Shown: piece by piece, positions 8,274 to 17,356 of the stretch
How positions within the stretch are numbered: the stretch's first letter is position 1
Layout of the letters: every line of letters starts with the position of its first letter
Assembly: GCA_041736895.1 (NCBI GenBank)
Contig: JBGSSS010000008.1
Location: 1-64,000 of the forward strand
Origin: JANRLT01 sp041736895
GTDB lineage: Bacteria; Planctomycetota; Planctomycetia; Pirellulales; JALHPA01
Direction: 5' to 3'
Length of the DNA stretch: 64,000 nucleotides
Notes under the pieces: generated by a model
What the model saw: only the letters and a program-made list of their open reading frames with translations
Database searches by the model: none
Told to the model about the DNA's origin: nothing
Position numbers and translations under genes: made by a program

Positions 8274-9086
8274 TTAGATGGCAACCTGCAGCAGTTCGTC
8301 GTTCACCGATTCCAGCAGCCCGGCGGTGAGCGCCACCGCGCCTTGCGCGTAACCGACAACCAACGCCAAATCGCAAAGTCGATTGATGCGCCGCGGAATT
8401 CCGTGGGTTAGTTCATGCAGCGTGTCGAGCCCTTGAGTGTCGAGCAAGTCGCGCTTCGATCCAGCCTGGCGCAGGCGATGCGTCACATAGCCGGCGGTTT
8501 CTTCGCGGGAGAATGCTTGCAGTTGGCACTTGACCGCGATCCGATCATCGAACGCTGGAAAGCGGGCGAGAGTCGTCAGCAAATTCGAGTGGCCGACAAA
8601 CAACATTCCCAGTGGATTGCGGCCAGGGTGCAGATTCAAGAGCAGCCGCAGCGACTCGAGCAGCGCCGGTTCGTGCAGCAGGTGCGCCTCGTCGAGAACT
8701 AACAGTGGTCGGCGTTGTTCTTCATGAGCCTTTTGCAACGCATCTTCGATTCGCCGCAAGCTATCGCGCGACGAGGGAGCGGTGGCAAAGCGGCTCGCGC
8801 TCAGTTCTTCGGCGAAGTAGGCCAGCAGATCGGCCTGGGGCAGGGCAGGGAACGAGACCTGGCAAAAGGGAGCAAAAGATTCGGGCAATTGCCGCTTGAG
8901 CAACGCCAAAAGCCAAGTCTTGCCAATCCCGCTGGGACCGGTCAGCGTCGCCACACCCCGGCCTTGTTCGAGCGCATAGCGCAGCTTGAACAACGCGCCT
9001 TGATGTGACTCGGCCGGATAATAAAAACGCGCGTCGAACAGATCGTCAAACGGCCGGCTCGTCAGTTGCCAATGTTTTTCGTACAT
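8274..9086 (-). CDS. ExeA-like AAA ATPase
   Basis: A 270-residue P-loop ATPase with Walker A GPSGIGKT (50-57), Walker B LLVLDEAH (128-135), and a sensor segment FVGHSNLL (about 164). The N-terminal block YEKHWQLTSRPFDD and the C-terminal HGIPRRINRLCDLAL match the ExeA/GspA and XrtA-associated ATPase group. In such loci the protein helps polysaccharide or protein export, which is inferred here. It is the last gene of a three-gene leftward unit, 36 bp after the BY-kinase-like gene. No exosortase or polysaccharide polymerase lies nearby, so the exported product remains unknown. Confidence 0.85.
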   Translation of the reverse strand: MYEKHWQLTSRPFDDLFDARFYYPAESHQGALFKLRYALEQGRGVATLTGPSGIGKTWLLALLKRQLPESFAPFCQVSFPALPQADLLAYFAEELSASRFATAPSSRDSLRRIEDALQKAHEEQRRPLLVLDEAHLLHEPALLESLRLLLNLHPGRNPLGMLFVGHSNLLTTLARFPAFDDRIAVKCQLQAFSREETAGYVTHRLRQAGSKRDLLDTQGLDTLHELTHGIPRRINRLCDLALVVGYAQGAVALTAGLLESVNDELLQVAI

Positions 9087-9122
9087 GATGATTCCGGCTG
9101 ATCGTAGGTCTGGTCAGTAGCT

Positions 9123-10469
9123 CTAGCCATGATGCGAACCGGCGGGCGTTTCTTGTTCGGCGCGGTTTTCGAGCACGCCGACGAATTGCATCCGGCGGTT
9201 GCCGAGTTGCCGCTGCCAACGCGCCATCTCGGCGATACTCGTATGGCGCAAGTCACGCACCACGAGCCAGCGGTCAATCGGCAGTTCACTGTAGGTCGAG
9301 CGGCCTTCGGTCGCCGCGCTGTCGGCGCTCAACGGAGCGGTATCAATGAGGACCAGATCGAATTGCTCACGCAGTTCCAACAGCATCGCGCCCGCGGCAA
9401 TTGATTGCTGAGCCAGAGCACCGCTCTTGAGCGATTGTTTGAGTAGCACGGCGGTCAAGGCATCGCGATTCGCTTCGACGCAGCAATCGGCCAGCGGCTT
9501 GCCGGCGAACACCGCTTGCTCCCAGCCGCTGTCGATGGCGAGGCCTAACTGTTCAGCTAGCGCCGGCTTCGCGTCGTCGAGATCGACGATGCAAGTTTTC
9601 AGACCCATTTCCGCCGCGCGGCGGGCGAGGCATTGCAGCATCGTCGTCCGGCCTTCGCCCCGTTTGACACTGGTCAAAGCGATGATACGGCGATCGGCGG
9701 CCAGTTCTGTTTCGAGTTCCAGCAACACCCGATCGAACCCGATCTGTTGCTGATGGCAAAGGTTGTCGATTAGCGGCATCCAAGCGAATTGCTCGACTTC
9801 GAGACCTGGGCGAAATTCTGCAGGATGCTCGGCGAGCGGCCCCGGTTGTTCAACGGCAGGCACCTGCTCGACCGGGACGGATTTGAAGTACGCTTGCGGT
9901 GCTAGTGCCGGTTGCGAAGCTGGCTTCTGTTGCGGCACTGGCTTATTGGCAGGCGCGATACGACCCGCGACGGCCGCATGGTCTTCATAAGGTTGATACG
10001 CCGGCGTCGGAGCGTACGCGGGAACCTGTTCGGCATAACTCGGCGGCGCGTAGTTTGATTGTTGATATGTAGGCGCGGCCGGAGTTTCAAAAAGTTCCGG
10101 ACGCGGATGCGGCTGATGAAGCATCCACTGTTTTGGCCGCCGCGATGCTTGATGCGAGATCGTCTCTGCCCGCGAGGACGGAGCCTCTGCAGCCGCAGGC
10201 GCCGAGAAGCGCGCATGGGGACCGGGAATAGGTCCGCGGGCTGGCTGCGTTTGCGGCAGCGGAATCGACACGGTCGAGACATCGATCGAACCGGCGAAAG
10301 AGTAGTTCGTGGCCGATTGCGGAACGGTCGGTTGCTGGCTAGGCATCGGTGTCTCGTGAGGGCGTGAAGCGGCGGAAAACGAACCAAGGACCGACGCAGG
10401 GCGGCGGCTGGCTGGCGGTTCTCCATAGGCGCGGATAAAAGCTTGGTCGGATTGGCTCATCGTGATCAC
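9123..10469 (-). CDS. BY-kinase/ParA-like P-loop protein with altered Walker A
   Basis: A 448-residue protein. The first 225 residues are Pro/Gln/Ala-rich and disordered. The C-terminal domain has the CpsD/CapB tyrosine-kinase layout: ITSVKRGEGRTT-like Walker A (IALTSVKRGEGRTTML, 263-278), Walker A' CIVDLDDAKP (293-302) and Walker B VLIDTAPL (373-380). The Walker A lysine is replaced by Arg (GEGRTT instead of GEGKST), so catalysis may be impaired or altered. No C-terminal tyrosine cluster is present. Its start overlaps the upstream stop as ATGA, showing translational coupling. A role in exopolysaccharide assembly or in regulating the ExeA-like ATPase is inferred. Confidence 0.8.
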   Translation of the reverse strand: MITMSQSDQAFIRAYGEPPASRRPASVLGSFSAASRPHETPMPSQQPTVPQSATNYSFAGSIDVSTVSIPLPQTQPARGPIPGPHARFSAPAAAEAPSSRAETISHQASRRPKQWMLHQPHPRPELFETPAAPTYQQSNYAPPSYAEQVPAYAPTPAYQPYEDHAAVAGRIAPANKPVPQQKPASQPALAPQAYFKSVPVEQVPAVEQPGPLAEHPAEFRPGLEVEQFAWMPLIDNLCHQQQIGFDRVLLELETELAADRRIIALTSVKRGEGRTTMLQCLARRAAEMGLKTCIVDLDDAKPALAEQLGLAIDSGWEQAVFAGKPLADCCVEANRDALTAVLLKQSLKSGALAQQSIAAGAMLLELREQFDLVLIDTAPLSADSAATEGRSTYSELPIDRWLVVRDLRHTSIAEMARWQRQLGNRRMQFVGVLENRAEQETPAGSHHG

Positions 10470-11482
10470 CGGCGGAGGGGAAGAGGTTGAATCTGACCTT
10501 CGAAGTGCGCGCCGCCATAAGCACCCATGCTGCCGTCTTGCGGCATCATCGGCTGGCTTGGCGTCATGATGTTCGGCCGCGCTGCCGTGTACATCGGCTG
10601 TGCCCCGTTCTGCGGCATCTGACCGTACTGCGGTTGCTGACCGTACAGCGGCTGTTGGGCGTATTGCGGCGGGAGATTATTCTGTCCGGCGTAACCTGAC
10701 GCAAGCGGACTTCCGTCCTGATTCATCGTCGGGTTGTAGACCACGGCCGCATTGGGGTTGGAACTGGCAGCTTGGGGAAACTGGGACGACATCTGCGGCA
10801 ACCGTTCTTGCATCACGGGAAAATTCTGATCGCGGTTGGAACTCGTGCGTGTATCGACTGGCTTGGTTGCCGTTTGAATCGGCGGCGTGGGGTTCTTGGC
10901 CGGGGCTGCAGCAGGCATCTTTTCCGCTGGCCATGTCGCACGCGGCATCAATGATGCAGTGCTGGTCGTTTCTTTAGCTGTTGTCGTTGCAGGAGCATTC
11001 GCAGGTGACAGCGGCTGAAACGCAGGCTTCATGCTAACCGGGTTGCTGTTGCTAGCGGGTGATGCCGCGATTGTTGCCGGTTGTTTCGCCGGATGGACGA
11101 CGATGATTTGTTGTTTCGGACGAAATTGATAGCCAATAGCGACTGCCGAAACGAGGGCCAAAATTCCCGCAGCAACGAGAACCTTGCGCGATTGCCAGAA
11201 TACTGGCAACGTCGGCTTGCTCGCGGTCGGTTTTTCGGCCGCAGTTCGATTCTCCGACTTTGCCGCCGACTTCTCAGCATTCGGCGAAACGACGAGCGGT
11301 TTGGCAATCGTTGTTGGTTGACGCGGGACAGTTCGTGCCGCTGGTTGATCAGCATTTCCGTGGCACTCACTGACGCGCGAGAGGACGCGCGGCAGTCCTT
11401 CGAGGGACTCCGTATTCGACGCTGGGGCCGCCGTTGGAGTTAAGACGCGTGCTCGCGGTCGTATCAGTGGTCGCAATGCCAT
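10466..11482 (-). CDS. Membrane-anchored Pro/Gln-rich protein
   Basis: This 338-residue protein is the first gene of the three-gene unit. A basic, disordered cytoplasmic segment (1-108) precedes one membrane helix (VLVAAGILALVSAVAIGYQF, about 110-129). The rest is an extracytoplasmic low-complexity region rich in Pro, Gln, Ala and Asn, with repeats such as QQPLYGQQPQYGQMPQ. No known domain is recognised. It could be a membrane partner of the following P-loop protein, as Wzz-like proteins are for CpsD kinases, but it lacks the two-helix Wzz topology, so this is only contextual inference. Confidence 0.75.
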   Translation of the reverse strand: MALRPLIRPRARVLTPTAAPASNTESLEGLPRVLSRVSECHGNADQPAARTVPRQPTTIAKPLVVSPNAEKSAAKSENRTAAEKPTASKPTLPVFWQSRKVLVAAGILALVSAVAIGYQFRPKQQIIVVHPAKQPATIAASPASNSNPVSMKPAFQPLSPANAPATTTAKETTSTASLMPRATWPAEKMPAAAPAKNPTPPIQTATKPVDTRTSSNRDQNFPVMQERLPQMSSQFPQAASSNPNAAVVYNPTMNQDGSPLASGYAGQNNLPPQYAQQPLYGQQPQYGQMPQNGAQPMYTAARPNIMTPSQPMMPQDGSMGAYGGAHFEGQIQPLPLRR

Positions 11483-11899
11483 TGGCTTGCTCGCTCTCGG
11501 CTAGGTTTTCTGTGACACTGGCTCGGCCAATGTTCCATCGCAATTGTCTGTCACTGCGCAGATTCCCGTCCGCCCAGTTTCATACGCTCTCATTTATCGT
11601 TTGCGGGTTGTGTCGATCTTGAGGAAGATTGAAGAGAATCCAGTTGGGTAAGCTTTGACGTCGGCAATATGTGCTTGCGTGCCAGCAGTCGAACCTTGGG
11701 CTAGCAAGACGTGTCTTCGGGGATTCCGCTGAGGGTGAAATGCCTTAAGCCGCAGCCGAATCACGAGTTACGCATTGCGAGAATCACTTGCTTGAAGAAT
11801 AATGCTTAATTCGCTGGATAACTGCGTAGAAATGAACATGCGTAGAATGCTGGCGCTAGCTGCTGTCACAGAACCCCTGAGCACTCTGAATTGTCCGCC
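11483..11899. other. 417-bp intergenic region upstream of metH
   Basis: This region separates divergent transcription units and should hold promoters for both. It was inspected for cobalamin, SAM and SAH riboswitch landmarks expected near metH; none was recognised. No supported small gene. Nothing further can be called. Confidence 0.4.
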
Positions 11900-14800
11900 A
11901 TGTCGACTTTGTCCCAGCGCACCCAAGCCAATATCGAAGAACTCCTACGCGAGCGGATTTTGATCCTCGACGGGGCGATGGGGACGATGGTCCATCGAAT
12001 TGGGTTTACCGAAGCGGATTACCGCGGATCCCAGTTCGCCAGCCATCCGAAAGACCTGAAGAACCTGATTGATATCCTGTGCATCACGCAGCCCGAGGGG
12101 ATTCGCGAGATTCACCGGCAGTACCTCGAAGCCGGCGCGGACATCATCGAGACCAATACGTTCGGCGCGTCGGCGATGGGCTTGGCCGAGTTCGGGTTAC
12201 AAGCGCACGTCCGCGAGATGAACGTCGCCGCGGTGAAGCTCTGCCGCGAGGTCGCCGACTACTACACGGCGCAGAATCCCAAGAAACCGCGTTTCGTCGC
12301 CGGGTCGATCGGCCCGACGAACAAGCAACTCTCGATCGCCGGCAACGTCAACGACCCGGGCTTCCGCGACGTGACTTTCGACCAGATGGTCGACAACTAT
12401 TACGAGCAAATCGTCGTCCTGATCGAGTCGGGCGTCGATTTGCTGCTGCCCGAGACGGCTTTCGATACGCTCGTCCTGAAAGCGTGCCTTACGGCGATTG
12501 ATAAAGTCTTTCATGATAAGGGGGTGAAGCTGCCGGTCATGGCGTCTTTCACGATCTTCGACGGCGGGCGGACTTTATCCGCGCAGACGATCGAAGCGGT
12601 TTGGAACTCGATTGGCAATCACGAGCTGATGAGCGCCGGCATTAACTGCGCGCTCGGACCAAAGCAACTCCGGCCGTATCTCGAAGAATTATCCAACATC
12701 ACGCCGCGCTTGATTAGCTGCTACCCCAACGCCGGTTTGCCGAACGCGTTTGGCGGGTTCGACGAAACACCTGAGATGATGGCCGAAACGCTGGGGGAAT
12801 TCGCGGCGAACGGCTGGCTGAATATCGTCGGCGGCTGCTGCGGCACGACGCCGCCGCATATTGCGGCAATCGCCAACGCCGTAAAACACCACAAACCTCG
12901 GCAAATTCCGACGATCGAGCCGCTGCTGCGTCTCAGCGGACTCGAGGCGCTCACGATCCGCCCCGAGAGTAATTTCCTCGCGATTGGCGAACGCACGAAC
13001 GTCACCGGCTCGAAGAAATTCGCCAAGCTAATCCTCAACAACAACTACGAAGCGGCAATTGCCGTCGCGCGCGAGCAAGTTGAGAACGGTGCCAATGTCA
13101 TCGACATCAACATGGACGAAGGGATGCTCGATGGCGAAGCCGCCATGACCAAGTTCCTGAACTTGATCTCAGCCGAGCCAGAAGTGTCGCGCGTCCCGAT
13201 CATGGTCGACAGTTCGAAGTGGACGGTGATCGAAGCAGGATTGAAGTGCATCCAGGGCAAAGGAATCGTCAACTCGATCAGTTTGAAAGCCGGCGAAGCC
13301 GAGTTCCTTGAGCAAGCGCGCAAGGTGCGCAGCTACGGCGCGGCCGTCGTCGTCATGGCGTTTGACGAGCAAGGTCAAGCTGTCACGGTCGAGGACAAGG
13401 TTCGCATCTGCCAACGCGCGTTCAAGCTCCTTACCGAAAAGGTCGGCTTCCCGGCGACGGACATCATCTTCGATCCGAATATCCTCACCGTCGCCACAGG
13501 CATCGAGGAACACAACCGCTACGCGATCAACTTCATCGAAGCGACGCGGCAGATCAAACAACTTTGCCCTGGCTGCAAAATCAGCGGCGGCGTGAGCAAC
13601 ATCAGCTTCTCGTTCCGCGGCAACGAGCCGGTACGCGAAGCAATGCATAGCGCGTTCCTCTACCACGCGATCAAAGCCGGCATGGACATGGGCATCGTCA
13701 ATGCCGGCCAGCTGACGGTTTATGAAGAGATTCCGGCGGAACTGCTCGAACACGTCGAAGACGTGCTGTTTGATCGCCGGCCCGATGCGACGGAACGGCT
13801 GGTTGAACTGGCCGACAAAGTAAAAAACAGCGATAAAGCGGCGGTAATTGAAAAGGAAACGTGGCGAGATCAACCGCTCGAAGCGCGGCTGTCGCACGCG
13901 CTGGTGAAGGGGATCGTCGATTTTGTCGAGCAAGACGCGGAGGAAGCGCGGCAGAAGTACCCAAGCTGCCTGTCGATCATCGAAGGCCCGCTGATGGCCG
14001 GGATGAGCGTCGTCGGCGACTTGTTCGGCGCTGGCAAGATGTTCTTGCCGCAAGTGGTAAAGTCGGCGCGCGTCATGAAAAAAGCGGTCGCGTACTTGCT
14101 GCCGTTCATGGAAATCGAAAAAGCGGCCAGCGGCACCGCCGGGCAATCGCGCGGCAAGGTCCTGCTCGCCACCGTGAAGGGCGACGTGCACGACATCGGT
14201 AAGAACATCGTCGGCGTCGTACTCGGGTGCAACAATTACGACATTATCGATCTGGGCGTGATGGTCCCGTGCGACAAGATCCTGGACGTCGCGCGCAAAG
14301 AAGGGGTCCACATCATCGGCCTCAGCGGGCTTATCACGCCGAGCCTCGACGAAATGGTCCATGTCGCGCGCGAAATGCAACGCCAGGCATTCGACTTGCC
14401 GCTCCTAATCGGCGGGGCGACGACGAGCGCCAAACACACGGCCGTGAAGATCGCGCCGCAATACAAGCAAAGCACTGTGCATGTGCTCGACGCGAGTCGT
14501 TCGGCGACTGTCGTCGAGTCACTGCTCAATCCGCAATTGCGCAGCGGCTACGACCAACAGAACCGCGCACTGCAGGAGCAACTCCTGGCGAGCTACAACA
14601 CCCGCCAGTCGGTAAACTTGGTGCCGTATGCCACGGCAGTGGAAAAGAAGTTCAATTGCGACTGGAAAACGCAGGAAATCGCGGTGCCGAGCTTCACCGG
14701 CCTGCGCACGATCGAAGGGCTGCCGCTCGGCGAGTTGGTCGATTACATCGACTGGTCGCCGTTCTTTTCGACCTGGGAATTGAAGGGCAAGTACCCCAAG

Positions 14801-15592
14801 ATTTTCGACGACCCGACCGTCGGGACGGAAGCGCGGAAGCTCTACGACGACGCGCGGCGATTGCTCGAGCGGATCGTCAACGAGAAACTGCTCACGGCCA
14901 ACGGCGTCTACGGGTTTTGGCCGGCGAATAGCATCGGGGATGACATTCAACTCTTCGATCCAGCCGATCCTACAAAGCCGCTAACGCTTTTCCACACGTT
15001 GCGGCAGCAGTGGGAGCGCAAGGGGACAGAAACATTTTACGCGCTCGCAGACTTTGTTGCCCCGCAAGAAAGCGGCCGCACCGACTACATCGGCGCGTTC
15101 GCCGTCACCGCCGGTCTTGGCTGCGACGAGTTGGCGAAGAAATTTGACGCCGATCACGACGATTACAACTCGATCATGACCAAGGCTCTCGCTGATCGCC
15201 TGGCCGAGGCGTATGCCGAGTACCTGCACGCTCGAGTCCGCCGCGAGTGGGGGTACGGCGCAAAGGAGACCCTCAGCAAAGACGACCTCATCGCTGAAAA
15301 ATATCGTGGCATCCGGCCCGCGCCCGGTTATCCCGCGTGCCCCGATCACACCGAGAAGCGGACCTTGTTCAACCTGCTGCAAGCCGAGCGCCACGGGATT
15401 AAGCTAACAGAGAACTACGCGATGTGGCCCGCGGCGAGTGTCAGCGGTTTGTACTTTGCGCACCCCGAGAGCCGGTACTTTGCCGTCGATCGCCTGACCA
15501 AGGAACAAGTCGAAGCCTACGCCGCGCGCAAGGAGATGGCCGTGAGCGACGTCGAGCGCTGGCTCGCGCCGAACTTGGGGTATGATGGGTAA
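11900..15592 (+). CDS. metH: Cobalamin-dependent methionine synthase MetH
   Basis: Transfers a methyl group from 5-methyltetrahydrofolate via methylcobalamin to homocysteine, in the cytoplasm. The full four-module enzyme is present (1230 residues; E. coli is 1227). The homocysteine module (1-325) has the zinc cysteines in INCALG (C250) and GGCCGTT (C313/C314). The pterin module follows at about 345-610, with NVTGSKKF and DINMDEGMLDGEAAM. The B12 module has DVHDIGKN, with H764 as the lower axial ligand. The AdoMet reactivation module (about 890-1230) ends with RPAPGYPACPDHTEK. An in-frame TTG at 11891 is possible, but the ATG at 11900 is preferred. No ribosome-binding site is obvious. Confidence 0.97.
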   Translation: MSTLSQRTQANIEELLRERILILDGAMGTMVHRIGFTEADYRGSQFASHPKDLKNLIDILCITQPEGIREIHRQYLEAGADIIETNTFGASAMGLAEFGLQAHVREMNVAAVKLCREVADYYTAQNPKKPRFVAGSIGPTNKQLSIAGNVNDPGFRDVTFDQMVDNYYEQIVVLIESGVDLLLPETAFDTLVLKACLTAIDKVFHDKGVKLPVMASFTIFDGGRTLSAQTIEAVWNSIGNHELMSAGINCALGPKQLRPYLEELSNITPRLISCYPNAGLPNAFGGFDETPEMMAETLGEFAANGWLNIVGGCCGTTPPHIAAIANAVKHHKPRQIPTIEPLLRLSGLEALTIRPESNFLAIGERTNVTGSKKFAKLILNNNYEAAIAVAREQVENGANVIDINMDEGMLDGEAAMTKFLNLISAEPEVSRVPIMVDSSKWTVIEAGLKCIQGKGIVNSISLKAGEAEFLEQARKVRSYGAAVVVMAFDEQGQAVTVEDKVRICQRAFKLLTEKVGFPATDIIFDPNILTVATGIEEHNRYAINFIEATRQIKQLCPGCKISGGVSNISFSFRGNEPVREAMHSAFLYHAIKAGMDMGIVNAGQLTVYEEIPAELLEHVEDVLFDRRPDATERLVELADKVKNSDKAAVIEKETWRDQPLEARLSHALVKGIVDFVEQDAEEARQKYPSCLSIIEGPLMAGMSVVGDLFGAGKMFLPQVVKSARVMKKAVAYLLPFMEIEKAASGTAGQSRGKVLLATVKGDVHDIGKNIVGVVLGCNNYDIIDLGVMVPCDKILDVARKEGVHIIGLSGLITPSLDEMVHVAREMQRQAFDLPLLIGGATTSAKHTAVKIAPQYKQSTVHVLDASRSATVVESLLNPQLRSGYDQQNRALQEQLLASYNTRQSVNLVPYATAVEKKFNCDWKTQEIAVPSFTGLRTIEGLPLGELVDYIDWSPFFSTWELKGKYPKIFDDPTVGTEARKLYDDARRLLERIVNEKLLTANGVYGFWPANSIGDDIQLFDPADPTKPLTLFHTLRQQWERKGTETFYALADFVAPQESGRTDYIGAFAVTAGLGCDELAKKFDADHDDYNSIMTKALADRLAEAYAEYLHARVRREWGYGAKETLSKDDLIAEKYRGIRPAPGYPACPDHTEKRTLFNLLQAERHGIKLTENYAMWPAASVSGLYFAHPESRYFAVDRLTKEQVEAYAARKEMAVSDVERWLAPNLGYDG

Positions 15593-15594
15593 CG

Positions 15595-16689
15595 ATGCTC
15601 GAATCCCCCCACCCGCCGGCCGCAGTGCCCGACAGTCTGCCGCGTTTCAAGGCACGGCTTTTGGGCTCGTTGCCCCGCGCGACGATCGTGCATCACATCT
15701 CGGATGAAAACGAAATCTACGTCTCCGAAGGGAGAACTGTTGCTATCTGGCATGAAGGGAAGCGGCGCGTCCTAGGAAAATTCCCCTGGGTCAATCCGCG
15801 CGACTGGTTCGGGTTCAGCCGACTCTCGCAACGCGCGGCACGCGCGGATCGCTGCAATGTCTTTGTGACGTCCGCGGGTAAAATTTTAGGGATTCGCAGC
15901 GAAACAGTTTATCGGATCGAGGACAATCGAGTAGTGCCGTTGTGGCAAATCCAGGGCGATTCGGTGCTGCATCGCGGGATCTGCGAACACGAGGGCCAGG
16001 TTTATTTCGGCGAGTATTTTCGCAATTCCGCACGCGGGCCGGTGCGTCTTTGGCAAGTAGATCCGGAGTTGAAAAACTGGGGAGTGGCCCACGAATTTCC
16101 CGCCGGGCAGTATCGGCACATCCATCTGGTCACCAGTGATCCCTACGAACCCCGCGCCTTATGGGTTGCCGTCGGTGATGATGACGGCGAGTGTTTTTTA
16201 TTGCGTAGCACGGATGGCTTTCGCACTTACGATCGCATCGGTGCCGGGACGCAGCTTTGGCGCGCGGTGACGTTGTACTTTACTCCGACGCACGTCTGTT
16301 GGATCACGGACAGCAACTTGCAGCAGAACTTTGCTTGCCGCATGGATCGCCAATCGCAGCAACTCGAACAAGGCCAAGCGATCTCCGCGCCGGGTTGGTA
16401 TGGCTGCACGACAAGCGAGGGGTTGCACGTCGCCTTTACCACGGTCGAAACCGGACCGGGTGTGCAAACCGATCGGGCCTCGATCTATGTGAGCAGCGAT
16501 GCGTTTCATTGGCAGCCAGTGCTGGACTTCGCCAAAGATCGCTACCGACCCGTCAAGCTCTTCAAGTACGGCGTCATCAATTGTCCCAGCGGGAATAATT
16601 CGGCTGCAGGCTTGTATCTATCCGGCGAAGGCCTCGTCGGCTTGGATGGTGCCACGGTGCAAGTAGCCATCGCACTGGAGGCAACTTAG
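15595..16689 (+). CDS. Secreted-type beta-propeller-like (BNR/sialidase-fold) protein, unknown function
   Basis: A 364-residue protein starting 2 bp after the metH stop. It has repeated beta-rich blades with BNR/Asp-box-like pieces (LLRSTDGFRTYDRIG, IYVSSDAFHWQPVLDF), typical of six-bladed sialidase-like or glycosyl-hydrolase-like propellers. No signal peptide is visible and the sialidase Arg triad cannot be placed. It forms a compact set with the next two genes (1 and 0 bp gaps), suggesting one transcript, perhaps continuing from metH. The last member is a formyltransferase-like protein, so sugar or surface-glycan modification is one reading; evidence is contextual only. Confidence 0.65.
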   Translation: MLESPHPPAAVPDSLPRFKARLLGSLPRATIVHHISDENEIYVSEGRTVAIWHEGKRRVLGKFPWVNPRDWFGFSRLSQRAARADRCNVFVTSAGKILGIRSETVYRIEDNRVVPLWQIQGDSVLHRGICEHEGQVYFGEYFRNSARGPVRLWQVDPELKNWGVAHEFPAGQYRHIHLVTSDPYEPRALWVAVGDDDGECFLLRSTDGFRTYDRIGAGTQLWRAVTLYFTPTHVCWITDSNLQQNFACRMDRQSQQLEQGQAISAPGWYGCTTSEGLHVAFTTVETGPGVQTDRASIYVSSDAFHWQPVLDFAKDRYRPVKLFKYGVINCPSGNNSAAGLYLSGEGLVGLDGATVQVAIALEAT

Positions 16690-16690
16690 C

Positions 16691-17356
16691 ATGTTGCAAC
16701 GCTTGGCCAAATGGCTGCTCCCGCCGGCGATACGCTGGCTCGATGATTCGGTTCCAGAGTCGGAACTCGAGCAATTCTTGAATGCCAAATTGCAATCAGT
16801 AATTTCGGTCGCAAACTGGCAAGCGGCTCAGGATCAAGCGTTGGTCACACGTTTGCGTGATCAATTCGGCGGCCCCGTGCCGATGCCTCCGATCCCAGAT
16901 CCCGCTGCAGAACAAGCAGCGCAGGCGGCCGCGCGATGCTGGCTCCAAACCGTTACATCGCGAAACGCCATCGAACGCGGCGTCTTTATGGTTGGCAGTG
17001 CCGATCACTTGCGCGTGTTGTTGAACACGGAACTTGACGACACCCCTCGGGCTTGGATCGACGATCAACTGGAGCGATTGTTGCGGCATGTGGAAACGCG
17101 CCGACAGGAGTCATTGCAACAATTTTCACCGACTTTAGACAAGGAGGCCGCGTGGAATGAGCGGCATGCGGTGACGCGACTTTTCTTGCAAGTTGCACGC
17201 GAGCGCGGCGATTTGCGGTTTTTGAACGCGGCGTTGAAATTGAATGATTGGGCATTCAAGTTTCATCGCCGTATGCCGGCGGATGATCCGCGGTTGCTGG
17301 GTTACATCGGAAACTTGGTCGAACAACAAGCGTTGCTCAACGCTTTGGAGGCCTGA
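16691..17356 (+). CDS. Unrecognised helical protein in the formyltransferase cluster
   Basis: A 221-residue, mostly alpha-helical soluble protein with no family that I recognise. Features seen are an amphipathic N-terminus (MLQRLAKWLLPPAIRWLDD), the segment RCWLQTVTSRNAIERGVFMVGSAD-like region around 80-100 and a C-terminal Trp/His-containing helix (LNDWAFKFHRRMPADD). It begins 1 bp after the propeller-like gene and its TGA is immediately followed by the ATG of the formyltransferase-like gene. This tight packing suggests a shared process or complex with its neighbours. Confidence 0.65.
   Translation: MLQRLAKWLLPPAIRWLDDSVPESELEQFLNAKLQSVISVANWQAAQDQALVTRLRDQFGGPVPMPPIPDPAAEQAAQAAARCWLQTVTSRNAIERGVFMVGSADHLRVLLNTELDDTPRAWIDDQLERLLRHVETRRQESLQQFSPTLDKEAAWNERHAVTRLFLQVARERGDLRFLNAALKLNDWAFKFHRRMPADDPRLLGYIGNLVEQQALLNALEA

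Noticed and set aside
11640..11899. Possible cobalamin or SAM/SAH riboswitch before metH
   Set aside because: Expected conserved boxes were looked for and not found; no structured leader could be supported.
13169..14380. 403-codon minus-strand frame inside metH
   Set aside because: Antisense to unmistakable MetH domains.
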